Of a stretch of 5,616 bases of DNA, positions 1 through 5,616 are shown piece after piece. Origin of the DNA: CAZDHT01 sp964505325 (GTDB lineage: Bacteria; Planctomycetota; PUPC01). The notes under the pieces are model-generated. The model was not told where the DNA came from. It made no database searches and saw only the letters and a program-made list of their open reading frames with translations. The position numbers were made by a program, and so were the translations under genes. The stretch covers positions 1 through 5,616 of the forward strand of contig CAZDHT010000308.1 of NCBI GenBank assembly GCA_964505325.1. Reading direction: 5' to 3'. Each line of letters begins with the position of its first letter. Positions within the stretch are counted from its first letter, which is position 1.

Positions 1-926
1 CCCAGCGCGTGCCGGTCGGCCAGCTCGGCGAGACGCGAAAGGATCGCCCGGCCGTCCGGACCGACCTCTTCCACGTCGAAGCCCTCGGTGATCTTGTCAA
101 ACAGTGCGTCGGGCGCAAACCCTTTGACCCCGCTGACCAGGCGGTGCGTGGCGCGGATCACCAAGCCCGGATCGGTCATCGAGACCAACGCAACGGAGAC
201 GAACTCGTAGGGCTGGTCGAGCACCAGCGGGCCGCGCCGCACGCGAAGCTCGGCCCGATACGCGACCGCGGTCTCGTAGCGGTGGTGCCCGTCCGCCACG
301 ATGATCCGCTTGTCCGCGAGCGCGCCGGCCAGCTCCTTGATGAGCCCGGGATGGTAGATGACACGGACGGTGTTCTTGACCCCGTCGATTCCGGTGCCCT
401 CCCACGCCGGATCGACCTCGGCCATCCTGTCCAGGACGGACTGGGCGGCGCCGTCGTCGGCGTACAGGCCGAAGATCTGGCTCATGTTCATCCGGGTAGC
501 CCGCATCAGCGCCAGCCGGTCGGCCTTGGGGCCGGGCATCGTCTCTTCGTGGGGAAACACGCAGCCCTTGCCGAACGCTTCGATGCGGAGCCGCGCGATG
601 AGCGCTCGCCGCACCTTGCGTTCGCCGTCGGCTTCGAACTCCTGGTCAAGCAGGTACACGGCCGGCACGCGGTCCTGAATGAGCGTCTCGTCGATGAGCC
701 ACTCATCCAGCAGCTCCGCCGAGCGGGCGTACTTATTCGGGTCCCTTTTGGCGCCGGGCAGTTGCTCGCCGAGGATCAAGCGGGCGACGTTTCGGTCGGA
801 GCGATGGAGGAGCTGTTCCAGATCGGCGGCGGAGATGACGTCATACGGCGGGGCGAGCACGGGCGAAAGATCAGCGTATCTCCCGTCGTTGTAGCGGATG
901 CCGCGGAAGGGCGTAATCTCGGCCAA
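1..926 (-). CDS. DUF1015 family protein, N-terminal 308 residues (C-terminus cut by window edge)
   Basis: The minus-strand frame stays open from position 926 to the left edge. Its N-terminus reads LAEITPFRGIRYNDGRYADL and is followed closely by PVLAPPYDVIS (about residues 23-33), the signature opening of the DUF1015 family (PF06245). The second hallmark, DGHHRYETA, lies at residues 212-220. Known members are cytosolic and usually a little over 400 residues, so about a quarter is probably missing. The molecular function is unproven. The G-H-H-R motif recalls the ParB/sulfiredoxin-like fold, whose relatives include serine kinases such as SerK and SbnI, so a nucleotide-dependent small-molecule kinase is a possible but untested role. 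I chose TTG at 926 because the family opening starts right there, no ATG or GTG lies just upstream in frame, and a GCGGGG stretch sits 6 nt before it. The gene follows rnpB on the same strand by about 40 nt. Family assignment is firm; the exact start and function are not. Confidence 0.9.
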   Translation of the reverse strand, partial: MAEITPFRGIRYNDGRYADLSPVLAPPYDVISAADLEQLLHRSDRNVARLILGEQLPGAKRDPNKYARSAELLDEWLIDETLIQDRVPAVYLLDQEFEADGERKVRRALIARLRIEAFGKGCVFPHEETMPGPKADRLALMRATRMNMSQIFGLYADDGAAQSVLDRMAEVDPAWEGTGIDGVKNTVRVIYHPGLIKELAGALADKRIIVADGHHRYETAVAYRAELRVRRGPLVLDQPYEFVSVALVSMTDPGLVIRATHRLVSGVKGFAPDALFDKITEGFDVEEVGPDGRAILSRLAELADRHAL

Positions 927-966
927 GCGTGACCCCGCAAAACGTGGGACGGGGCAAAAATACGGC

Positions 967-1366
967 CGTTGGAGGCGGTAAGCCGGGTTCTGTCGGCTCA
1001 CGGCCTTACGGCCGCGGGCCTGGCGGCCATTCATCTGGGGCTGTCGTTGCCTCCAGCCTCAAGCGGCCTACCCGGGAATCAGTCGAGGGGATCGCTCGCG
1101 GCGGGGGCTTTCGCCTCCGCCTCTTCCCATATTTGGCCTTGCTCCCGGCGTGGTTTGGCAAGCCGGCACGTCACCGTGCCGCTGGTGGGCTCTTACCCCG
1201 CCTTTTCACCCTTACCCTTGGCCCGCCGGAGCGGGTTTCGGGGCGGTATATTTTCTGTGCCACTTTCCCTGGGTTCGCACCCGGTGGGCGTTACCCACCG
1301 CCGTGATCCCTGGAGCCCGGACTTTCCTCCCGCGCTTCAGCGCGAGCGGCCGTCTCGCCTCCAACG
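967..1366 (-). ncRNA. rnpB: RNase P RNA, bacterial type A
   Basis: This is the catalytic RNA of ribonuclease P, which removes the 5' leader of precursor tRNAs. Read on the minus strand, it carries all the conserved blocks in order: GGAGGAAAGTCCGGGCTCCA (1311-1330), the ACAGAAA...ATACCGCC segment near 1245-1263, GGGTAAGGGTGAAAAGGCGG and GGTAAGAGCCCACC near 1188-1220, GAGCAAGGCCAAATA near 1131-1145, GGGTAGGCCGCTTGAGG near 1057-1073, AGATGAATGG near 1026-1035, and ACAGAACCCGGCTTACCGCC near 975-994. The ends are set by helix P1: eleven perfect pairs between 1356-1366 and 967-977. The 400-nt length fits type A. The GGT of the L15 internal loop, which pairs with the tRNA 3' CCA, is present. A run of five T lies on the minus strand at 956-960, just past P1. 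Exact mature ends could differ by a few nucleotides. Confidence 0.97.
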
Positions 1367-1373
1367 CCCGATT

Positions 1374-1390
1374 GTCAATGATCGATTGAC
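1374..1390. repeat. Small inverted repeat at the rnpB transcription start
   Basis: GTCAAT (1374-1379) and ATTGAC (1385-1390) form 6-bp arms around a 5-nt centre. The element sits between the predicted -10 box and the P1 helix, so it covers the predicted start site and leader. It might be an operator half-site pair, or a hairpin in the leader marking the 5' trimming site. The arms are short and chance is a real alternative. Confidence 0.3.
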
Positions 1391-1393
1391 GAT

Positions 1394-1422
1394 AGTCTAA
1401 CCCGACCGCTCAGAATCGTCAA
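1394..1422 (-). promoter_or_regulatory. Sigma-70-type promoter of rnpB
   Basis: On the minus strand a -35 box TTGACG (1417-1422, 5 of 6 consensus bases) is followed by exactly 17 nt and a -10 box TAGACT (1394-1399, 4 of 6). Transcription would start near 1386-1388, leaving a leader of about 20 nt before the P1 helix of RNase P RNA. That leader would need trimming, or the true 5' end is longer than drawn. Position, spacing and orientation all fit the strongly expressed RNA gene downstream. Confidence 0.7.
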
Positions 1423-1451
1423 GCGTCCGAAGCGCCCAGGCCGCTGAGAAA

Positions 1452-1489
1452 TGGTACTTTTTTGGAACAGGTGTCTTTCAAAAGTACCA
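1452..1489. repeat. REP-like palindrome with 10-bp arms
   Basis: TGGTACTTTT (1452-1461) is the exact reverse complement of AAAAGTACCA (1480-1489), with an 18-nt centre containing GGAACAGGTGTC. It stands alone in the intergenic region, about 30 nt upstream of the rnpB -35 box. Neither strand shows a T-run directly after the stem, so it does not look like an intrinsic terminator. The layout resembles the small dispersed palindromes mobilised by REP-associated tyrosine transposases (Y1_Tnp family), common in planctomycete genomes. Only one copy is visible, so repeat status is inferred. Confidence 0.5.
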
Positions 1490-2088
1490 CCCCCTGGTTA
1501 ATCAACGTGGTGATCGCCTGACTTCAGAGTATCCACTAAAGCGCCGGAGGCAATCCCACTCGCAGAGGGCGAAATCGGCCCCGTTGTTCGCAGAATTCAG
1601 GGGCAGGCGCCCCGTCGCCAGCCGTCCCGCCCAAGCGTGTTGACATGGACGGCGGGGACACGGAGGCCGTGAGGTATGCTCGTGGCGGGCCCGAAGGCGC
1701 GATCCTTCACCGGCGCCCCCGCTACTCCTTGCGCTCGGCCTCGCTGAGTGACTTGACCTGCTGGGTGAAGAGCCCCTCCCGGTCGGGCAATCGGAAGACT
1801 TCCGCCGCCACCGTGACGTTCCCCGTCGCCCTCGCGCTCCCGGTCGGCGTCAGCGCGCCCGTCCCCCTCGACTGCTTTCTCGGCCCGGCAGTCGTGTTCT
1901 CGCATGCTCTGCGACAAGGACCGCACCACCACGATTCTATCACGTGTTGGCGGCAGGTACGAATGCGCGAGCAACTGGCCGGAATCGTCAGCCGCGCGAT
2001 CATCTGTACAGTTGCCCACCGCGGCCGCAGGATATACCATACGCGCTGGCGATGCCGGTACAACCGGAAGCACAGGAGTTCAACGTTT
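1490..2088. other. Divergent intergenic region without a supported complete gene
   Basis: Apart from the coding-like stretch at 1722-1901 on the minus strand, I see no supported gene or RNA here. Open frames crossing this region in both directions lack credible starts, family motifs and ribosome-binding sites. The promoter of the secreted lyase-like gene must lie here or further left. The best candidate I see is weak: TTGCCC at 2012-2017, then 17 nt, then TACCAT at 2035-2040. The 8-bp palindrome CTGTACAG (2004-2011) touches its upstream edge and could be a regulator site, but such short palindromes arise often by chance. Confidence 0.5.
1722..1901 (-). pseudogene. Possible C-terminal remnant of an unrecognised gene
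   Basis: On the minus strand a frame of 59 residues ends at a TAG stop (1722-1724). Its last part reads GNVTVAAEVFRLPDREG followed by LFTQQVKSLSEAERKE, balanced and protein-like in composition. Codon third positions here are nearly all G or C, as in the real genes of the window. Further upstream in the same frame (above about 1901) the residues become rich in Cys, Trp and Arg and third-position GC falls, which suggests the coding character stops. There is no start codon with a ribosome-binding site at the boundary. I do not recognise the family. It may be the tail of a gene truncated by rearrangement, or simply a chance open frame in GC-rich DNA. Confidence 0.3.
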
Positions 2089-2095
2089 GGAGGGG
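2089..2095 (+). promoter_or_regulatory. Ribosome-binding site of the lyase-like gene
   Basis: GGAGGGG lies 6 nt before GTG 2102. It decides the start, since the open frame continues 66 codons upstream to an ATG at 1904 without a comparable site, and the signal peptide begins only at this GTG. Confidence 0.75.
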
Positions 2096-2101
2096 ACGAC
2101 C

Positions 2102-4990
2102 GTGTACCGTGTCTTGACAATCGTGACGGCGATCGTGCTTGGTTCCACTGGATGGGCGGGCGAGCTGGTGGTGGCGCCGCTGATCGTGCGCGAGCACGCG
2201 GGCGTGGCGCGAAGGAACGCGCCGGTCACCGGCGGCGTACCGGTCGGACCGTTCAGGGTGAAGAACGTTCGGACGCTCGGCCTGTTCGACGCGGACGGCA
2301 AGCGCGTCGCCGCGCAGATCGTGCCCACGGTCAAGGCAAAGGACGGCACGCTGACCTGGGTGCTCGTCGATTTCCAGACCGACCTGAAGCCGAAGGAGGT
2401 GGAGCGGTTCCAGTTGCGAAGGACAACCGGCGCACCTGCGACCCGCCGAGGAATCAGTTGCACAAGCAGGAACGGATTCCTGACCGTCAACATACGTGGC
2501 GACCGCTCCGCAGTCATCTCCAAGACGTCGTTCGACCTGTTTGACCAGATGTTGCGCCCGGCGACCATGCCACACGGCCCGGGCACGCGGCCGTGCCTGC
2601 GCGAACGAACGGGCCGGCCGGCAGGGCTCGTGCTGGTCGACGCCGTCAGCGGCAAAACATTCGATTCGCATCACGGGCAAGTGCACGGTCTCGCGCTGGA
2701 GGATTCAGGTCCGGAGCGAACAACCGTCCGCGTCGACGGGGCGCTCGGCAACGACAGGGGCGAGACGTATCTGAAGTACACGGCGCGGCTCACGTTCTGG
2801 TTCGGCTCGCGAACGGTCCGCCTGCTCTACTCGATCCGCAACACGAACCGGCAGTTCAACACCGCCGCGAAGATCCGCCGGGCCACCATCAACCTGAACC
2901 TGCGGCCCGACCCCGAGGGGATGTACTGCGTAGTCGGCGCGGGCACACCGCACCTGTCGAAGGTCCACGCCAAGGGCGCCCGCGCCGAGAAGTCCAGCCA
3001 GCGCCACTGGCGCGTCACGCTGGAACAGCGCGGCCCCGACCGCGCCATCCTCAGCCGCACCCACCGCGCCACGTTCTACATGGGCACGGAATTCGACGAG
3101 ATGGGGTATCGGGTTTTGCAGGAGCAGCCGCACAAGCCGACCAAGCGGACGCGGTACGTCGACTGCGGGATGCGGTGCGGCGGCTGGATCGACCTCGCCG
3201 GGAAGAACGGCGGCTGCCTGGTGTGGGTCCGCAACTTCACCGAGAACCCGCTCAAGCGGATCCGCGCGGACGCCCACGGCCGGATCCAGATCGACCTCAT
3301 CCCCGAGTATGACGGCGACCGGCAGATGTTCTATCGCGGCGGCGGCTACTGGATGACCGACTCGGCCCACCGCACGTACGAAATCTGGTTCCACTTCCAC
3401 CCGAAGCCGCTGATCACCCAGGCCGACCGCGACAAGCTGGCGAACACGTTCACGTCGTACGTCCAAACGACCAAGCCGACGATGAAGAAGTACAACGACC
3501 TGGTAGCGACGTTCGCCCGGCCACTAATCGCGGTCAGCACGCCGGCGTGGTATACGAAGTGCTATGCGCTCTGCGGCCCGGTCCCGAGCCTCGAGGACGA
3601 GACGCGCGCCAACCGGCTCTGGGGCCGCACCAAGGACGGCCCGGTCAAGCCATACACGAAGGAGCGGCTGGGCGTCGACTTCCTCCCGCGCGAGAACTAC
3701 CACTGGCGGAGCGAATCGGACGAGCCCCGCGACTGCCTGATGACGTACGTGCGTACCGGCGACGGCCACTACCTGCGCCGTGCGAAGAGCTTCGCGAACG
3801 TCGCCCGCGACATGGGCGTCTTCCGCTGCGACGGGGAGAAGCACGGCAAGCGCGAGACGAAGGCAATCTGGAAGAACAAGGCCGAGCAATCGATGACGGG
3901 CACTGGCTGGGGCTCGACGAAGATGTGCGGCTGTCACACCTACGGCGCCGGGCTGGTCGACATGTGGCTGATGACCGGCGACCGGAGCTACCGCGACGCG
4001 GCGGTCGACCTGGCCGAACATCACGTCGGCGGCAAGCTCGCCGGGCTGGCCCGCGGGTTCAGCCGGATCGGTGCGAGCTGCCTCCGCGTCGCCCAGGTCA
4101 CGCGCGAGCCGCGCTACGTCGACTGGCTCAAGAACCGGCTCGTCTTCCCGCAGCCGAGCGACGCGCTCCGCACGCACGGCCTCGGCGTGATGCCCGGCGA
4201 GTGCGTCGGCTCGTGGATGTACGTCATCGCGGTCTACGCCATCCACCGCAACTTGGCCGTGCACGGCGACATCATGGACCCGATCCTCCGCGACCAGGCG
4301 CGCGACCGGATCATCGCGTGGGCGCGGGTCGCCGCTGCGCACCAGCGGCCCGGCGTCAAGCCCAAAACGAAGAAGGGCTACGGCCTGTGCTCGATCTACA
4401 CGATCACCGCCGGCTACGAGTTGACCGGCGACAGATCGCTGCTCGACGCCGCGAAGAAAATATGGAGCCGCAAGCACAAGCTCGGCGACGACACCGTCGA
4501 CGCGCGGCTCCAGGACTGGGGCCCGTCGTCCGGCGCGAACCTGTATTGGGCGCGGTATCTGTTCGAGAACTACGCGCATCCGCGCTCCGACCGGCAACCG
4601 CCCGACCCGATCAAGGACCTGAAGGCCGAGCCCCTTGGGGGCGGGAAGGTCAGGCTGACATGGACAGCGCCCGTGGACCCGAGGAGAATGCCGGAGCACG
4701 CGCAGCTCGGCGGCGCGCTCGTCCAGGAGTACCAGGCGAAGCACGCGCCGCTGCCCATCGTGACCTGGGACGAGTTCTACAAGACGTATCCGAACGACGT
4801 GGGCAAGAAGATGTCGTGGTTCGGCGCCTACAATGTGGCGGGCGAGCCGAAGCCCGGCCGGCCCGGCCTGAAGCAGTCGATGGTGGTCGAGAACATCCCG
4901 GCCGGCACGCGCTGCTTCCGCATCCGCTCGTGGGACGCGTCGATGAACCAGAGCGCCCTGTCGAACGAGGTGAAGGTGGAGGTACGCTAG
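2102..4990 (+). CDS. Secreted exo-rhamnogalacturonan lyase-like protein (PcRGLX/YetA-like, PL26-type) with C-terminal FN3-like domain
   Basis: The 962-residue protein begins with a signal peptide (VYRVLTIVTAIVLGSTGWAG, likely cleaved after Ala19), so it acts outside the cytoplasm. Residues about 22-110 resemble the N-terminal RIFT-barrel of the PcRGLX/YetA family: PVTGGVPVG, a predicted VAAQIVPT strand, TWVLVDFQ (85-92), then a KEVERFQL strand. A beta-rich middle region (about 110-460) contains GGWIDLAGKNGG and ends with a TYEIWFHFH strand. Residues about 480-830 are helical, with recurring T-G-D turns at 552-554, 625-627 and 775-777, typical of an (alpha/alpha) toroid. The segments NYHWRSESDEPRD (532-544) and CHTYGAGLVDMW (from 611) are likely active-site regions. 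An FN3-like domain covers about 835-962 and ends in LSNEVKVEV. Family members cleave rhamnogalacturonan or are uncharacterised; the substrate here is inferred. About 15 cysteines are present. The next gene, an esterase-like hydrolase, begins 39 nt downstream. A different carbohydrate-active enzyme with the same architecture remains possible. Confidence 0.75.
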   Translation: MYRVLTIVTAIVLGSTGWAGELVVAPLIVREHAGVARRNAPVTGGVPVGPFRVKNVRTLGLFDADGKRVAAQIVPTVKAKDGTLTWVLVDFQTDLKPKEVERFQLRRTTGAPATRRGISCTSRNGFLTVNIRGDRSAVISKTSFDLFDQMLRPATMPHGPGTRPCLRERTGRPAGLVLVDAVSGKTFDSHHGQVHGLALEDSGPERTTVRVDGALGNDRGETYLKYTARLTFWFGSRTVRLLYSIRNTNRQFNTAAKIRRATINLNLRPDPEGMYCVVGAGTPHLSKVHAKGARAEKSSQRHWRVTLEQRGPDRAILSRTHRATFYMGTEFDEMGYRVLQEQPHKPTKRTRYVDCGMRCGGWIDLAGKNGGCLVWVRNFTENPLKRIRADAHGRIQIDLIPEYDGDRQMFYRGGGYWMTDSAHRTYEIWFHFHPKPLITQADRDKLANTFTSYVQTTKPTMKKYNDLVATFARPLIAVSTPAWYTKCYALCGPVPSLEDETRANRLWGRTKDGPVKPYTKERLGVDFLPRENYHWRSESDEPRDCLMTYVRTGDGHYLRRAKSFANVARDMGVFRCDGEKHGKRETKAIWKNKAEQSMTGTGWGSTKMCGCHTYGAGLVDMWLMTGDRSYRDAAVDLAEHHVGGKLAGLARGFSRIGASCLRVAQVTREPRYVDWLKNRLVFPQPSDALRTHGLGVMPGECVGSWMYVIAVYAIHRNLAVHGDIMDPILRDQARDRIIAWARVAAAHQRPGVKPKTKKGYGLCSIYTITAGYELTGDRSLLDAAKKIWSRKHKLGDDTVDARLQDWGPSSGANLYWARYLFENYAHPRSDRQPPDPIKDLKAEPLGGGKVRLTWTAPVDPRRMPEHAQLGGALVQEYQAKHAPLPIVTWDEFYKTYPNDVGKKMSWFGAYNVAGEPKPGRPGLKQSMVVENIPAGTRCFRIRSWDASMNQSALSNEVKVEVR

Positions 4991-5013
4991 GGGGTTTATA
5001 GGACCTATTCCGC

Positions 5014-5018
5014 AGGAG
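5014..5018 (+). promoter_or_regulatory. Ribosome-binding site of the alpha/beta hydrolase gene
   Basis: AGGAG precedes two adjacent in-frame starts: GTG 5027 (8-nt gap) and ATG 5030 (11-nt gap). Spacing favours GTG slightly and codon preference favours ATG; the products differ by one residue. Confidence 0.6.
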
Positions 5019-5029
5019 CAAACAGAGTG

Positions 5030-5616
5030 ATGCGCGACTATATCCAGCGCCTCTACGATGCGGAGCCGTTCTCGATTGATGCGGTGAAGAGCCGCCGCGA
5101 CTGGGCCGCGTGGCGCGAGCGGACGCGCGCGGCGCTGCTCAACGTGCTCGGCCTCACGCGGTTCCCGGCGCGCACGCCGCTCGGGCCGCGCGTCGTCGGC
5201 ACCATCGACCGGGACGACTTCGTCATCGAGAAGGTGGTGTTCGAGACGCGGCCGAACTTCCTGATGACCGCAAGCCTGTACCGGCCGAAGCAGGTCTCCG
5301 GCCGCGTGCCCGCCGTCCTCTGCGTCCATGGCCATTCGATGCGGGGTAAGACCTCAGACGCGGTGCAGATCCGCGCGACGAACTACGCCCGCGCCGGCTG
5401 GGTGGCGCTGGCCGTCGACGCAACCGGGCACGGCGAGCGGGTCCACATCGGTCACCGCCGCACGTTTGCCATCATCACTGCCGGGCTGACCCTCGAAGGG
5501 GTGCAGGTCTGGGACAACATGCGGTGCGTCGACTACCTGCTCTCGCGGCCGGAGGTCGACGCGAAGCGGATCGGCATCACGGGCTGCTCGGGCGGCGGGA
5601 ACCAGACGATGTACAC
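5030..5616 (+). CDS. Alpha/beta hydrolase, acetyl-xylan-esterase/Abhydrolase_7-like (C-terminus cut by window edge)
   Basis: The first 195 residues are visible, starting MRDYIQRLYDAEPFS. An N-terminal helical segment (about 1-50) leads into the alpha/beta hydrolase core: strand and oxyanion region PAVLCVHGHSMRGK (about residues 100-113), a GWVALAVDATGHGER block (about 124-138), and VWDNMRCVDYLLSRPEVDAK ahead of the nucleophile elbow GITGCSGGGN. Ser187 in G-C-S-G-G is the predicted nucleophile; the acid and histidine of the triad lie beyond the window. The block order D-Y-L-x-x-R-P-E-V-D then R-I-G-I-x-G-x-S-G-G-G is characteristic of the acetyl-xylan esterase/dienelactone-hydrolase-like group often found with polysaccharide-degradation genes. 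No signal peptide is evident at either candidate start. It follows the secreted lyase-like gene by 39 nt with its own ribosome-binding site and no terminator, so cotranscription is likely. De-esterification of the lyase's substrate or products is an inference. Confidence 0.85.
   Translation, partial: MRDYIQRLYDAEPFSIDAVKSRRDWAAWRERTRAALLNVLGLTRFPARTPLGPRVVGTIDRDDFVIEKVVFETRPNFLMTASLYRPKQVSGRVPAVLCVHGHSMRGKTSDAVQIRATNYARAGWVALAVDATGHGERVHIGHRRTFAIITAGLTLEGVQVWDNMRCVDYLLSRPEVDAKRIGITGCSGGGNQTMY

Noticed and set aside
9..932. Plus-strand open frame of 307 codons
   Set aside because: It lies opposite the DUF1015 gene, whose family motifs are unmistakable on the minus strand; the plus-strand product has no family features.
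929..1400. Plus-strand open frames over the RNase P RNA
   Set aside because: The sequence is fully explained by rnpB on the minus strand; these frames are chance readings of a structured RNA gene.
1693..1708. Short hairpin GAAGG/CCTTC after the frame ending at 1722
   Set aside because: The stem is only 5 bp and has no T-run on either side, so it is not supported as a terminator.
1597..2073. Minus-strand open frame of 158 codons
   Set aside because: It shares the region with the better-looking frame ending at 1722; its middle is low-complexity Arg, Asp, Glu and Gly, and it has no ribosome-binding site.
1904..2101. Upstream ATG extension of the lyase-like gene by 66 residues
   Set aside because: The extension has no ribosome-binding site and would bury the signal peptide that begins at GTG 2102, which does have a good site.
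1645..2544. Plus-strand open frame of 299 codons
   Set aside because: It overlaps the start of the lyase-like gene in another frame, and its residues are Arg- and Gly-rich in the manner of shadow frames.
3547..5001. Plus-strand open frame of 484 codons inside the lyase-like gene
   Set aside because: Its product is dominated by Arg, Ala, Pro and Gly, typical of an out-of-frame reading of GC-rich coding DNA.
3524..5335. Minus-strand open frame of 603 codons antisense to the lyase-like gene and esterase
   Set aside because: Long antisense frames are expected opposite genes with strong third-position GC. It spans two genes and their gap, and shows no domain motifs.

Overview
The window comes from a GC-rich bacterium that uses GTG and probably TTG starts. 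Secreted polysaccharide-degradation genes, a DUF1015 protein and short intergenic palindromes together suggest a planctomycete or another member of the PVC group. This placement is an inference; no 16S rRNA or other marker gene is present.

Left part (1-1422), minus strand. A promoter at 1394-1422 reads into a complete type A RNase P RNA gene (rnpB, about 967-1366). About 40 nt downstream lies the 5' portion of a DUF1015 gene that runs off the left edge. No clear terminator separates the two, so read-through is possible.

Middle (about 1423-2101). This is a divergent intergenic region of roughly 700 bp without a supported complete gene. It holds a 10-bp-arm palindrome (1452-1489) resembling REP-type repeats. 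On the minus strand it also has a short open stretch ending at 1722 that looks like the C-terminus of a decayed or unrecognised gene.

Right part (2102-5616), plus strand. A 962-residue secreted protein starts at GTG 2102, with a signal peptide, a PcRGLX/YetA-like N-terminal domain, an alpha-helical toroid and a C-terminal fibronectin-III-like domain. It is best read as an exo-rhamnogalacturonan lyase-like (PL26-type) enzyme. A gap of 39 nt separates it from an alpha/beta hydrolase of the acetyl-xylan-esterase/Abhydrolase_7 type, cut by the right edge just after its nucleophile motif. The pair looks like an operon: a lyase or hydrolase for an acidic plant or algal polysaccharide plus an esterase that removes acyl groups.

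I found no strong evidence of a wholly new system. The points most worth checking are the divergent lyase-like protein with its esterase partner, the rnpB-DUF1015 junction, the palindrome, and the orphan coding-like stretch.
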